64,000 bases of DNA from CAWGGS01 sp046704745 (GTDB lineage Bacteria > Desulfobacterota > Desulfobulbia > Desulfobulbales > Desulfocapsaceae), in NCBI GenBank assembly GCA_046704745.1, contig JBJKRL010000027.1, positions 1 through 64,000 on the forward strand. The letters are read 5' to 3'. Of the stretch, positions 26,468-35,819 are shown piece by piece (position 1 is the stretch's first letter; each line of letters opens with the position of its first letter). The notes under the pieces were generated by a model. The model was not told the origin of the DNA. It ran no database searches and saw only the letters and a program-made list of their open reading frames with translations. Position numbers and translations under genes: made by a program.

Positions 26468-27514
26468 TCAAGCCTGTGATTTTAATTTCCGGGACAGGTG
26501 TATGAGCTGCTCCAGTTTCCTGGTCGCCCTACCCGAATCTATGATTTGGGCGGCCTTCTTGATCCCATCCTGGATATCTTGGGTAAGACCTGCTGCAGTC
26601 AGCGCCGCTCCGCTGTTCAACAGGACCATGTCCCGCTTCGGTCCGGGAGAGCCGTCAAGGACCGCTCTGAGCATTCCAGCTGACTCTTGCGCCGTCTCAC
26701 CACCGCGCAAATCCTCAAGCGTTGCCGTGGATAAGCCGACCTCCTCAGGATGAATCGAATAATTCTCTACCTTTCCGTCTTTCAACTCCGAGATAGAGGT
26801 GGGACCGGTAACGGTCAGTTCGTCGAGCCCGCCTTCTCCATATACAACCATGGCTCTTTTGGTGCCGAGTTTAGCCAGAACATTCGCCAGAGGATCAGTA
26901 AGCTTTTTATCAAAGACCCCGATGACCTGGACATTGGCACCGGCCGGGTTGGTCATCGGCCCAAGGATATTAAAAATGGTCCGGATTCCGATTTCGCGTC
27001 GCGGTCCGATGGCAAATTTCATCGCCCCATGCAGGGCCGGGGCAAAGAGAAATCCAATCCCGGTCTCCCGGATGCACATTCCCACCTGTTCCGGACTGAG
27101 ATCCAGGGCCACGCCTGCAGCCTCCAAGACATCGGCACTTCCGCATTTGCTGGATATGGATCGGTTCCCATGTTTGGCCACAACAATCCCCGCTCCGGCG
27201 ACGATAAAAGCAGAAGCAGTGGAAACGTTGAAGGTCCCCGAGCCGTCACCGCCGGTCCCGCAGGTATCCATCAAAATCTCGCCTTTGGCCAAATCCACAC
27301 CGGTTTCAACCCGTGTGGCCTTCTCGCGCATAACCCTGACTGCGCCTGTTATCTCGTCAACAGTCTCTCCTTTCATACGTAGAGCAGTAATAAATGATCC
27401 TATCTGGGCGGGTGTGGCATCACCGCTCATGATGCCATTCATCACATCGTACATCTGGCCTTCTTCGAGATCATTGCCCAGGACAACCCTGGCTATCGCT
27501 TCTTTAATGTTCAT
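26468..27514 (-). CDS. trpD: Anthranilate phosphoribosyltransferase
   Basis: This 348-residue enzyme joins anthranilate to PRPP. The PRPP loop CGTGGDGSGTFNVSTA is intact, KHGNRSISSKCGSADVLEA follows, and GPRREIGIRTIFNILGPMTNPA is the family's dimer and anthranilate region. It is separate from TrpG. The ATG is at 27514, 19 nt after the trpG stop. Confidence 0.95.
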   Translation of the reverse strand: MNIKEAIARVVLGNDLEEGQMYDVMNGIMSGDATPAQIGSFITALRMKGETVDEITGAVRVMREKATRVETGVDLAKGEILMDTCGTGGDGSGTFNVSTASAFIVAGAGIVVAKHGNRSISSKCGSADVLEAAGVALDLSPEQVGMCIRETGIGFLFAPALHGAMKFAIGPRREIGIRTIFNILGPMTNPAGANVQVIGVFDKKLTDPLANVLAKLGTKRAMVVYGEGGLDELTVTGPTSISELKDGKVENYSIHPEEVGLSTATLEDLRGGETAQESAGMLRAVLDGSPGPKRDMVLLNSGAALTAAGLTQDIQDGIKKAAQIIDSGRATRKLEQLIHLSRKLKSQA

Positions 27515-27533
27515 GGCAACCTCGGTTTTCCTT

Positions 27534-28151
27534 TCAGGCTTTTTGCCCTTCTTTCAGTAAGGACAGGTAATCCGGACTCATAAAATTCTTCAGAAGCGTG
27601 ATACCGGCTGGAGTCATAATCGACTCGGGATGAAACTGGACACCCTCAACCATTAAGTGTCTGTGTCGGACCCCCATCAATTCACCCTGATCCGACCTGG
27701 CGGAAACGATTAAACAATCGGGAATTCCCTTTTCCTCGATGACCAGAGAGTGATAGCGCATACCATCGAAAGGACTGGAAAGCCCGGTAAACACGCCTTT
27801 GCCGTCATGGTGCATCGGACTGGTCTTGCCGTGCATAATTCTTCCCGCCCTGACCGTCCGGCCGCCGAAGGCCTCACCGATTGCCTGATGCCCGAGGCAG
27901 ACGCCCAGGACAGGAACCCTGCTGCTGAAGTACCGAATCGCTTCAATGGAAATACCAGCATCTGCCGGAGTTCCGGGACCGGGTGAAACCAACAGCCGGT
28001 CAGGTTTCAGCGCTGCAATCTCCTCAATGCTGATCTTATCATTGCGAAAGACGCGAATATCCGCCTCGGTTCCTTCCCGCCTGCTGGTACCGGCAATGGT
28101 CTGAACGATATTGTAGGTAAACGAATCATAGTTGTCGATAATGACGATCAT
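27534..28151 (-). CDS. trpG: Anthranilate synthase component II (glutamine amidotransferase)
   Basis: This 205-residue class I amidotransferase supplies ammonia to TrpE. The oxyanion motif SPGPGTPADAG, the nucleophile VLGVCLGHQAIG and the His-Glu pair in GVQFHPESIMT complete the triad. In organisms with one copy the same subunit also serves PabB for folate. It starts 3 nt after the trpE stop, so the two subunits are translationally coupled. Confidence 0.93.
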   Translation of the reverse strand: MIVIIDNYDSFTYNIVQTIAGTSRREGTEADIRVFRNDKISIEEIAALKPDRLLVSPGPGTPADAGISIEAIRYFSSRVPVLGVCLGHQAIGEAFGGRTVRAGRIMHGKTSPMHHDGKGVFTGLSSPFDGMRYHSLVIEEKGIPDCLIVSARSDQGELMGVRHRHLMVEGVQFHPESIMTPAGITLLKNFMSPDYLSLLKEGQKA

Positions 28152-28154
28152 GGC

Positions 28155-29654
28155 CTAAAATCCTTTTTCCGCCAGCTCTACTGCACGGCGCAATCCCATG
28201 GATTTATTAACAGTTTCTTCAAATTCCTTCTGTGGATCAGAATCGGCTACTATACCTGCTCCTGCCTGAACCCACAGATCCTTCCCTTGCATCACAAAGG
28301 TACGAATGGTAATGCAGAAGTCCATGTTCCCAGAAAAACCGAAGTACCCCACGGAGCCGGCATAGGGTCCACGACGCTGAGGTTCCAGCTCATCGATGAT
28401 CTCCATGGCCCGGATCTTTGGTGCACCGCTGACCGTCCCAGCAGGGAAACAGGCAGATATAACGTCAAATTGATCCTTTTCGGGATCGATAATGCCATGG
28501 ACGCCGGAAACAATATGCATGACATGGCTATACCGTTCGATGACCAGTAAATCGCGGACCTCGACGGTTCCGCCTTGAGCAATCCTTCCGACATCGTTTC
28601 GTCCAAGATCGACCAACATCAGATGCTCGGCCCTCTCCTTGGGATCGGCCAGGAGTTCCTGCTCAAGGGCCAGATCCTCTTCAGGGGTTTCACCTCGTTT
28701 TCTGGTCCCCGCGATAGGCCGCAGTTCAATGGAATCGCCATCTTTTCGCACCAGGATCTCCGGGGATGAACCTATCTGAATCAGGTCGTCCTGCCTCAGG
28801 AAAAAGAGATACGGACTGGGATTGATATGCCTAAGCGCCCGATAAAGGGTCAAGGGCGAAAGGTCGGTTCGTGTATGGAAACGCTGGGAAAGCACCACCT
28901 GGATGATATCACCCGCTCTGATGTATTCTCGGGCCTGTTCAACCATATTACAGAAATCCGTTTTCCCCATATTGGAGGTAAAGACATGATCTTGCATCTT
29001 TTTTGGGCCGGAGTCGACATTAAACTCGGCTGGCACCGGGCCTTTCACCTGATCGACAAGAGAGTCAATCCGCTCCACCGCATCGTCATAGAGTTTTCTG
29101 GTGTCCACCCCATCAATTATTCGCTCCCAGCAGACAATGGTCAGAGTCTGACGGAAACTGTCATGGATCAGCACAATTCTGGGAACCATGAAGGATGAAT
29201 CGGGCAAAGCAAGCGGCTCATGTCTATCGGGAAGGCTCTCTATAAACCGAACCATATCATAGCCGAGAAAACCGACAGCGCCTCCGCAAAAACGTGGCAG
29301 ACGTGAATCGTCCAAGGCCTTCAGGTCCTGCATGAGTACCCGCAACGACTCAAGGGGATGGGTCTCAATCTTGGTCGTTTTTCTTTCAGCGCCTCTCTCT
29401 TCCTCAATAACGACCGTGCGGCCCTTGGAAGAAAAAGTCACCAGAGGATCGAACCCGATGAAGGAATAACGCCCCCACTTCTCTCCGCCCTCCATGCTTT
29501 CAAACAGAAAGATATGACTGTGCGAACCGGCAACCTTGGCAAACACAGTCAGAGGAGTATCAAGATCTGCAATAATCTGCCGATGCACGGGAATAAGACC
29601 AACTGATGTACTTTGGGCGCAAAATGTTGGGTAATCAGGGTATGTGGTTTGCAC
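28155..29654 (-). CDS. trpE: Anthranilate synthase component I
   Basis: This 499-residue chorismate-using enzyme makes anthranilate. The N-terminal feedback region has VAGSHSHIFLFESMEGGEKWGRYSFIG, where the L-L-E-S-like motif binds tryptophan. The catalytic half has IQVVLSQRF, PSPYLFFLR, IAGTRKRGETPEED, HLMLVDLGRNDVGR, FPAGTVSGAPKIRAMEIIDELE and AGAGIVADSDPQKEFEE. The start is GTG at 29654 with AAGGA 5 nt before it. It is first of the trp unit, behind the promoter at 29790-29818. Confidence 0.95.
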   Translation of the reverse strand: MQTTYPDYPTFCAQSTSVGLIPVHRQIIADLDTPLTVFAKVAGSHSHIFLFESMEGGEKWGRYSFIGFDPLVTFSSKGRTVVIEEERGAERKTTKIETHPLESLRVLMQDLKALDDSRLPRFCGGAVGFLGYDMVRFIESLPDRHEPLALPDSSFMVPRIVLIHDSFRQTLTIVCWERIIDGVDTRKLYDDAVERIDSLVDQVKGPVPAEFNVDSGPKKMQDHVFTSNMGKTDFCNMVEQAREYIRAGDIIQVVLSQRFHTRTDLSPLTLYRALRHINPSPYLFFLRQDDLIQIGSSPEILVRKDGDSIELRPIAGTRKRGETPEEDLALEQELLADPKERAEHLMLVDLGRNDVGRIAQGGTVEVRDLLVIERYSHVMHIVSGVHGIIDPEKDQFDVISACFPAGTVSGAPKIRAMEIIDELEPQRRGPYAGSVGYFGFSGNMDFCITIRTFVMQGKDLWVQAGAGIVADSDPQKEFEETVNKSMGLRRAVELAEKGF

Positions 29655-29789
29655 GGAAATCCTTGTGATATTAGGGAAATGATGCCCTCGAATGATCCTG
29701 AATGAACTGCTCAGGCAATACGATAAACCAATAAGATACTACACTGAATTGTCGTCAGATATCTTTTCTTCGAACCCGACAAATGTCCA

Positions 29790-29818
29790 AGTCTACAAAA
29801 AAAAATCCCTTTTGACAA
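29790..29818 (-). promoter_or_regulatory. Sigma-70 type promoter of trpEGDCF
   Basis: On the minus strand TTGTCA (29813-29818) and TAGACT (29790-29795) are 17 bp apart, giving a leader of about 130 nt before trpE. I found no leader peptide rich in Trp codons and no terminator pair in that leader, so classical attenuation is not evident. Confidence 0.6.
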
Positions 29819-29860
29819 ATCTGTTTTTCAGGATCAAAGGTCCGCTCATAAACAAAAAAA

Positions 29861-29888
29861 AGCCATGAAACCTTTTGGCTTCATGGCT
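29861..29888 (-). terminator. Rho-independent terminator after rpsT
   Basis: Stem AGCCATGAA/TTCATGGCT with a 10-nt loop. On the minus strand it is followed by a run of T (A-rich 29851-29860). It separates rpsT from the trp promoter. Confidence 0.88.
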
Positions 29889-29953
29889 CTTGGTGAACTC
29901 TTACGGCATGTTCCTCTTACCCCATGCACAGTCCGTACTTTCAAAAATGTAAT

Positions 29954-30217
29954 CTATGCAGCAGGCTGCATTTTATTCACAAGCTTGGTAAGACGGGAAA
30001 TCTTCCGAGATGCTGTCCTCTTATGAAGGCTTCCCTTGGAAGCAGTCCGGGCAATCACAGGGATAGCTATCTTCAAGGCTTCTTTCGCCTGATCTTGGGT
30101 TTGCGCTTCATTGACCTTTCGTACAGCATTCTTCATTTGTGTCCTGTTGCCACGATTACGAAGACGACGAACCTGCGATTGACGATTTCTTTTTTCAGCC
30201 GATTTATGATTAGCCAC
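29954..30217 (-). CDS. rpsT: 30S ribosomal protein S20
   Basis: This 87-residue, highly basic, helical protein starts ANHKSAEKRNRQSQVRRLRN, the S20 signature. It binds 16S rRNA in the small subunit body. The start codon is GTG with AGGAGG 9 nt upstream; non-ATG starts are also seen in rpsT of other bacteria, where S20 limits its own translation. It forms a single-gene unit with its own terminator. Confidence 0.95.
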   Translation of the reverse strand: MANHKSAEKRNRQSQVRRLRNRGNRTQMKNAVRKVNEAQTQDQAKEALKIAIPVIARTASKGSLHKRTASRKISRLTKLVNKMQPAA

Positions 30218-30430
30218 GAATTCTTTCCTCCTCGTATAACTCTCTAAAGAGAGAAAACCGATGTTTCCGGTACTTCTTTTTCTATAATCTTAATTTGTTA
30301 CCTGCTACTTACACTAGATGTAATCCACCTTCTAATCAAGGAAGGACAGAGAAAGAAGACGTATACTGCGAAAATCAGATAATGTCAACAAATATAATGA
30401 ATATTCACACTCTCCATCACCAATTATTGT
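30218..30430. other. Divergent intergenic region, rpsT leader side
   Basis: It contains a small hairpin in the rpsT leader (CTCTCT/AGAGAG near 30240-30256) and no gene. Confidence 0.4.
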
Positions 30431-30460
30431 TTGACACATCCGATCCTTGTACGATATTGT
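30431..30460 (+). promoter_or_regulatory. Possible promoter of the second cNMP/PATAN gene
   Basis: TTGACA (30431-30436) and TATTGT (30455-30460) are spaced 18 bp. The -10 is imperfect. It overlaps a near-direct repeat tacgatattg/tatgatattg that could bind a regulator. Confidence 0.4.
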
Positions 30461-30536
30461 TCTGTATGATATTGGTGGTGCTCCAAGCACTTTTTCAAAA
30501 CATACTGCGGCCTTTGGCCCTTCAGAGCGTAAGTAG

Positions 30537-31637
30537 ATGGGTTTTCCGAAAGTACTTTTCCGAATTATTGAAAACAGGCAATGTCCACTCTATGCCTATG
30601 GAGATACCTTCAGTGTAACAGGTATTGCCATTTCGATCATCAATGACCATGAGAATGCCTTTATCACAACCTCAATCGTGCATACCCCTATTGGGAAAAA
30701 GGTCTGCAAGATATTAAACAGCGATCTGACGAAAATCATCATGCACTATGAACGAGGCGACAAGGTGCCGACCTGCCTGATCAGCTGCAGTGGTTGTACG
30801 GGAACGATACGTCTTGAACACAGTAAGGAAGACAGTCTCGCCGCCCTGGAATCGGATGAACCGTATTCCAATGAACTGGGCTCCATGCTGCACCTGATAA
30901 GCGATTTTGCCTTCTTTAAAAATATTGATCAAAAAAATCTCGATAAGGTCGTCCAATTTTTCAAGCTCAATAAATACGAAAAAGGTGATATCGTTATCCG
31001 CAAAGGAGACAATGGGGACTCATTTTATATCATTGTCTCAGGAGGCGTTAATGTCATCAACGAAGCTGGTATAACCATCTCAAAGCTCGGTAAAGGAGAT
31101 GTTTTCGGAGAGATGAGTCTCATCTGCAATGAAAAAGTCAGCGCCACCATTCAGATAGCCGAGCCAACTTCCATCATGTCCATCGGCAGAGAAAATTTCC
31201 AAAAAATCCTGGATCGTTACCCTGCAATCCAGCTGTATTTCTCCCGTCTGATGGCCAGCCGCCTGAATAAGTCCAACCTTATCCGTACCCAGGATATGTC
31301 CTCGGGAATGACCGGGAGTCTGGCGGAAATTCCGCCGGAAGCTTTGTTCCAGACCCTGAATATGAACAACAAAACCGGGATCCTGACCATAACCGAACTT
31401 ACAAAAGGCACAGCCAGGTTTTCCTTCAGGCAGGGCTCTTTGATCAAGGCCAAATACTATGACTTCACCGGAGAGAGCGCATTCTACGAGATCTTAAAAG
31501 AGCATAAAGGACGTTTCAGATTTACCCCGGGCATTCCGCCGGAGGATTTCGAGATACCGGAAATCGGCTATTTTATGAAATTGCTGATGGAAGGCATGCG
31601 ACGGTTGGATGAGGGTCGAGTGCGGAAGATAAATTAA
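30537..31637 (+). CDS. Cyclic nucleotide-binding domain protein with PATAN (DUF4388) C-terminus, paralogue
   Basis: This 366-residue protein has the same three-part build as the protein at 16217. The N-terminal module has more cysteines (CPLY at 16, C57, then C80, C84 and C87 in CLISCSGC). The cNMP domain has GDVFGEMSLICNEKVSATI, and the PATAN part has SLAEIPPEALFQTLNMNNKTGILTI. The shared ending (HKGRFRFTPGIPPE; RGHFAYAKGIPPE in the other) shows recent common descent. No helix-turn-helix. The clustered cysteines suggest a metal or redox site, which is inference. Confidence 0.83.
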   Translation: MGFPKVLFRIIENRQCPLYAYGDTFSVTGIAISIINDHENAFITTSIVHTPIGKKVCKILNSDLTKIIMHYERGDKVPTCLISCSGCTGTIRLEHSKEDSLAALESDEPYSNELGSMLHLISDFAFFKNIDQKNLDKVVQFFKLNKYEKGDIVIRKGDNGDSFYIIVSGGVNVINEAGITISKLGKGDVFGEMSLICNEKVSATIQIAEPTSIMSIGRENFQKILDRYPAIQLYFSRLMASRLNKSNLIRTQDMSSGMTGSLAEIPPEALFQTLNMNNKTGILTITELTKGTARFSFRQGSLIKAKYYDFTGESAFYEILKEHKGRFRFTPGIPPEDFEIPEIGYFMKLLMEGMRRLDEGRVRKIN

Positions 31638-31804
31638 CGGCTCATCCTGTTAAAATTGACCTCTCTGGAACGCCCGAGGCGGAGGACATCGCTGGAGGAA
31701 GCCTCACGGAGGTCCGCAGGGTTGCGGACGGAACCTCTGCCAGCATGTCATTTAAGCTTGACCAAAGTGCTCTCAATCCGGATGAGCATGAAGCAACAGG
31801 CGAT

Positions 31805-34015
31805 TCACTCCAATTTTCCCAGATAATTAAACGTCGGAAGTTTGGGCATGCGTCCCACCCCGGTTATCCTGTTCACCAGTTCCTGAAGACCCTTTTTATC
31901 GGCAGAAAGACCAGTGAGGTCGATCACGACATACCCAAGTCCCATATCTTTTAGCTCCTCTAGGTAGGGAAGCAGCGAAAACGGACGAATGGAAAACGTC
32001 TGCGTTCCAGACTCTTTTTTTCGTATGACTAAGGACTCATGTTTAGGACTGACAAAGACGCGGTCATAGTTGAAATGATCCGCCGCCATCCTGGTAGTGA
32101 ACAGTGGTGGCGCACCGTAAACCGTAAGTCCCGGTCGTGGTAAAGGAACCGAAACCTGCCCTTTTTTTTCAAACCGACCGTATTCTCTCCGATACCCTGC
32201 AAGAAGGTTTCGCAGACTTACACGGTCCAATTCAACAGCAACCTGTACCGCTTCGAGTCCCAAGCGACCGGCAATCCTTATGGCCTGATCATTCATCAGG
32301 TTGAGGGTATAATCGCCGAACAGATGCACCCGTTCCTTGCCGAATAAAGATATCTGGCTGAGATGACCGATCTGGAAGCTTCTAAATCCGGATCGGATCA
32401 ATGGTTCCACAAGATGCTGTATCCGGCCTGCTTCGGCTCCAACCAACACAGGCGGCAGGGCCCAGATGATCTTCTTTGCCTGTCGACCAAGATGCTGTCT
32501 GATCCGTCCGGCCTGGGCGGCTGTTTTTTTATCCAACGTCAATACCAGACGATCGGGCATCAAAGGGAGTTTGCCAAGGATCAGGCCGGACGAATCGGTT
32601 TTCAACCACCATTCCGGAAAGACACTCTGACTATCTCCTCTTCGCCGAGGGGATAGTCCCCTTGCCTTTCGCCTTATATTCTCCGATTCGCGTTCCCCTT
32701 TATCACCCGGTGCAACGCTTGCCTGCATAGTTCGGATACGATTTGCAAGTTTTCGTCTGCTTTTTTCAAGTTCACGCTTTACTGCATCCGTCTTTAAAGA
32801 CGGCTCCGTCGAATTCCCGGGCTGGACATCTATTTTATAGAGCTCGACTTTACCGCCCTTAAGGGTATTCGCGTTATCGGGCAACAAAATCGCGGCAGAA
32901 CTCCCGGCGCAGGCATGTTCTACCCTGCGGCCTTCTACTTGAATCCCTTTCAGGCGAAAGGCCAGTCGCTCACCCGAAGCCTCGAAATGGAGACGAAGTC
33001 TGTCCCCCACTGCAATCGGCTCTTTGAGCCGGATAACTCCGGAGAGTGTCTCACTCTGTCTGCCGATGGATTTCATTCGGCCAAGATGCAGACCTGTGTT
33101 TCCGGAATAATAGGGTGATATCCCATCTTTTGGCCGGGGGGTAAAAAAGTAACCTGATGCAACGGTGCGCCCCATTGCTCTTTGGACCAGACCTTTCGCC
33201 TCTGGCAGTGCTGCCTCGAAATCATTTGCATCCAGTACTGTTCTATAGGCCTTCACTACATGGGAGACGTAATGGGCCGAACGCAGCCTGCCCTCGATTT
33301 TCAAGGAGGCGATACCGATGCGTGTCAATTCGGGGACGACCTCAAGGCCACTGAGATCGTTCATTGAAAACAGGTAAGTCCCGCCTTTTGCTTTGTCTTT
33401 CCTGGCGCCTTTAGTCTGCCAGTTGTATCGCCTGCGGCACGGCTGCACACAACGGCCGCGCAGGCCGCTCTTTCCGCCCAGGTAGGAGGAAAAAAGACAG
33501 AGGCCGGAATAGGAAAAACACATGGCACCATGGATGAAGACCTCCAGCTGCACATCGGTGTGCCTGGCGATGGCCGAGATTTCTTTTACGGTCAACTCCC
33601 TGGCCAGGACCACACGGCTGCATCCGAGAGCGGCAAGGGTTCGTACCGCATCGGCATTATGGGCAAGCATCAGGGTTGAGGCATGAAAAGAAAGACCTGG
33701 AAAATACTCATGTATCAGGTTGATAAGGCCCAGATCCTGGACAATGAGCGCGTCCGGTTCCAGGGTTTCTAAAAGTGTCAGGCTCTCGAGGACTTTTGGT
33801 AGCTCCTGTTCCAGGATCAGGCTGTTGGCAGCGACGTACAATTTCTTTCCCCGTGCATGGCAGAACCTGATCATTGCCCCGATTTCTTCAAGTTTCAAGT
33901 CGCGGGCCAGATTTCTTGCATTGAGTTCGGGAGCACCGACATAAACGGCGTCGGCGCCGGCTTCTAATGCCGCATAAAAATTGTCAGAATTTCCGACCGG
34001 AGCCAGGAGTTCCAT
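31805..34015 (-). CDS. U32 family peptidase / RlhA-like rRNA hydroxylation protein (DUF3656)
   Basis: This 736-residue protein has an N-terminal U32 TIM-barrel (ELLAPVGNSDNFYAALEAGADAVYVG) and the signature EVFIHGAMCFSYSGLC. It continues with SGLRGRCVQPCRRRY, whose cysteines are conserved in RlhA/TrhP-type proteins linked to prephenate-dependent RNA hydroxylation and are proposed to hold Fe-S. The long C-terminal part with a DUF3656 insert is as in E. coli RlhA relatives. The true substrate (collagen-like peptide or RNA) cannot be read here. The GTG at 34018 is a possible start 1 codon earlier. It follows pyrR directly. Confidence 0.85.
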   Translation of the reverse strand: MELLAPVGNSDNFYAALEAGADAVYVGAPELNARNLARDLKLEEIGAMIRFCHARGKKLYVAANSLILEQELPKVLESLTLLETLEPDALIVQDLGLINLIHEYFPGLSFHASTLMLAHNADAVRTLAALGCSRVVLARELTVKEISAIARHTDVQLEVFIHGAMCFSYSGLCLFSSYLGGKSGLRGRCVQPCRRRYNWQTKGARKDKAKGGTYLFSMNDLSGLEVVPELTRIGIASLKIEGRLRSAHYVSHVVKAYRTVLDANDFEAALPEAKGLVQRAMGRTVASGYFFTPRPKDGISPYYSGNTGLHLGRMKSIGRQSETLSGVIRLKEPIAVGDRLRLHFEASGERLAFRLKGIQVEGRRVEHACAGSSAAILLPDNANTLKGGKVELYKIDVQPGNSTEPSLKTDAVKRELEKSRRKLANRIRTMQASVAPGDKGERESENIRRKARGLSPRRRGDSQSVFPEWWLKTDSSGLILGKLPLMPDRLVLTLDKKTAAQAGRIRQHLGRQAKKIIWALPPVLVGAEAGRIQHLVEPLIRSGFRSFQIGHLSQISLFGKERVHLFGDYTLNLMNDQAIRIAGRLGLEAVQVAVELDRVSLRNLLAGYRREYGRFEKKGQVSVPLPRPGLTVYGAPPLFTTRMAADHFNYDRVFVSPKHESLVIRKKESGTQTFSIRPFSLLPYLEELKDMGLGYVVIDLTGLSADKKGLQELVNRITGVGRMPKLPTFNYLGKLE

Positions 34016-34017
34016 CA

Positions 34018-34554
34018 CTATCGTTCGATCACAACCTGATCGATGCCACCATGTTCTTGAAGCATCACCTGGATACGTTCATCGGCCAGGACGGTTGTCG
34101 CCAGCCCGACAAAATCCGGTTGGATGGGCAACTCTCTTCCTCCTCGATCGACCAAAACGGCCAGTTGAACCGAATGTGGACGGCCGTAGTCCATCAATGC
34201 ATCCATGGCGGCCCGGATGGTTCGGCCGGTAAAGATGACATCATCCACCAGGATGAGATCACTGCCTTCTACGTCAAACGAAATATTCGTCCTTTTCACC
34301 AAAGGATTTTGCGCGATAAGGCTCCAATCATCACGGTACAGGTTGATATCGAGACTGCCAGAAAGTACCTTGACATTCCCCTGCTCCATAATGATCGCCC
34401 CTATCCTGTCGGCAAGATAGACACCGCAGGTATGAATACCGACGATGGCCAGTTGTTTGGCCGATTGGTTCTTCTCTAAGATCTGAAGTGCTATCCTCTT
34501 CTGGGCAAGCTCCATGTCCTGAGACGTCATGATAACACGTTTTCCTGCACTCAC
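34018..34554 (-). CDS. pyrR: PyrR bifunctional regulator / uracil phosphoribosyltransferase
   Basis: This protein of about 178 residues has the type I PRTase fold. The PRPP loop LILVDDVIFTGRTIRAAMDAL and AVLVDRGGRELPIQPDFVG are the PyrR family signature. In Gram-positives it binds pyr mRNA and controls attenuation; in proteobacteria it may act mostly as an enzyme. I chose the GTG at 34554 because it overlaps the purN stop (GTGA), which implies coupled translation. A TTG at 34572 is possible. No pyr biosynthesis gene is in the window. Confidence 0.85.
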   Translation of the reverse strand: MSAGKRVIMTSQDMELAQKRIALQILEKNQSAKQLAIVGIHTCGVYLADRIGAIIMEQGNVKVLSGSLDINLYRDDWSLIAQNPLVKRTNISFDVEGSDLILVDDVIFTGRTIRAAMDALMDYGRPHSVQLAVLVDRGGRELPIQPDFVGLATTVLADERIQVMLQEHGGIDQVVIER

Positions 34555-35132
34555 TTCTTCACTCGCTCCCAAAAATAGTCAATTCCCAGCCTGTCTACTC
34601 GGTTGATGGCCTCCGGAAAGGCCTCACATTCCTTGGCAAAAACCTTGGCTGCAATCTCGTCGACGGTATCGTCATACTCAATATCGACACTCTTTTGCAA
34701 TATGATCGGACCATGGTCGTACTGTTCGTCGGCAAAATGGACCGTACATCCACTGACCGTGCAACCCCGTTCCTTGACCGCCCTATGCACCCGAGAACCG
34801 TAAAAACCACTGCCGCAAAAACAAGGAATCAATGCCGGATGGATATTGATTACCGCCCTGGCCAAGGACTTTGGCGGTTCATACAATTTCAAATATCCGG
34901 CAAGACAGACGATATCGATAGCATAGTCTTGCAAAATGGCATTTGTTGCATCGCTGCCCACTGCATGAAAGGCAGGATACCCATAGTCTTTGGCCTTCTG
35001 CAAACCGAGAGCGCTTTTTGTATTGGAGATCACCACCTGAATTTTACCGGAAAGGGTCCCCGCAGCAATCCTTTCATGAAAATTGTCAAGCGTCCTGCCG
35101 CTGCCCGACAGGAGAACAGCCATATTCAACAT
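34551..35132 (-). CDS. purN: Phosphoribosylglycinamide formyltransferase
   Basis: This 193-residue enzyme carries out step 3 of purine synthesis and uses 10-formyl-THF. It has VLLSGSGRTLDNF for phosphate binding, the catalytic Asn-His in INIHPALIP, and the Asp in YDHGPIILQ, all in the expected order. FCGSGFYGSRVHRAV replaces the usual FPGxxA-x-x-AL loop in part, but the spacing is kept. AGGAG 6 nt before the ATG overlaps the end of the IMP cyclohydrolase gene. Confidence 0.9.
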   Translation of the reverse strand: MLNMAVLLSGSGRTLDNFHERIAAGTLSGKIQVVISNTKSALGLQKAKDYGYPAFHAVGSDATNAILQDYAIDIVCLAGYLKLYEPPKSLARAVINIHPALIPCFCGSGFYGSRVHRAVKERGCTVSGCTVHFADEQYDHGPIILQKSVDIEYDDTVDEIAAKVFAKECEAFPEAINRVDRLGIDYFWERVKK

Positions 35133-35133
35133 A

Positions 35134-35754
35134 TTATGCTCCTGTGAAATAGGGATTGGTCTTTATGTCGACCCGGTTCAGCCATTGGGATATTCTGGTA
35201 TCGTAATAGGAAGTCAAGGCAAAGACTTTGGTTGCCAGATAAAACCTGGTTTCAAGAAGTGTATTCCCCAGATCCTTAATCTCCGCCAGCACCCTTGGAT
35301 AATCTGACGGGTCAACGATAACTGTAACATCCTGAAAATTCTTTGCCGATGCCCGCAAAAGAGTCGGTCCGCCGATATCGATATTTTCAATGGCATCGGC
35401 CAGACTGCAGTTCGGATCCGCCACGGTCTTTTCAAAAGCATAAAGATTGACGGCCACCAGATCAATATCCTTCAGACCCTGTTCAGCACATTGCCTCTGG
35501 TGATCCGCATTGCCCCGCTGGTTGAGTATACCACCGTGGACTTTAGGATGCAGTGTCTTGACCCTCCCATCCAACATCTCTGGAAATCCTGTGAATTCAG
35601 AGACATCCACAACATCAACACCGGCCTCCCGAATTTTCTTCGCGGTTCCGCCGGTGGAAAGTATTTCAATTCCCAAGACGGCAAGTTCTTTTGCAAAACC
35701 ATCGATTCCGGATTTGTCGGTCAGGCTAATCAAAGCTCTCTCAATTTTTTTCAC
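35134..35754 (-). CDS. purH: IMP cyclohydrolase (PurH N-terminal half only)
   Basis: This 206-residue MGS-like domain catalyses the last purine step, FAICAR to IMP. It has ALISLTDKSGIDGFAKEL, LSTGGTAKKIREAGV, MLDGRVKTLHPKVHGGIL and NIDIGGPTLLRASAKNF, all found in the cyclohydrolase half of PurH. The AICAR formyltransferase half (about 300 residues more) is absent. The protein ends naturally with the purN ribosome binding site over its stop. The transformylase must be another gene outside the window. The start is GTG with GGAGG upstream. Confidence 0.88.
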   Translation of the reverse strand: MKKIERALISLTDKSGIDGFAKELAVLGIEILSTGGTAKKIREAGVDVVDVSEFTGFPEMLDGRVKTLHPKVHGGILNQRGNADHQRQCAEQGLKDIDLVAVNLYAFEKTVADPNCSLADAIENIDIGGPTLLRASAKNFQDVTVIVDPSDYPRVLAEIKDLGNTLLETRFYLATKVFALTSYYDTRISQWLNRVDIKTNPYFTGA

Positions 35755-35819
35755 TCCTTTCCTCCTTTTCCTTTAATAATTGTAATGCAGATCCCTTGCT
35801 GTAGTACAACCGGATACGT

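Noticed and set aside
26750..27560. Long plus-strand frames (210 and 253 codons) opposite trpD
   Set aside because: trpD has full catalytic motifs on the other strand; these are GC-driven shadow frames.
29655..29789. Trp attenuator or leader peptide before trpE
   Set aside because: No Trp-codon-rich short frame and no alternative hairpins found in the leader.
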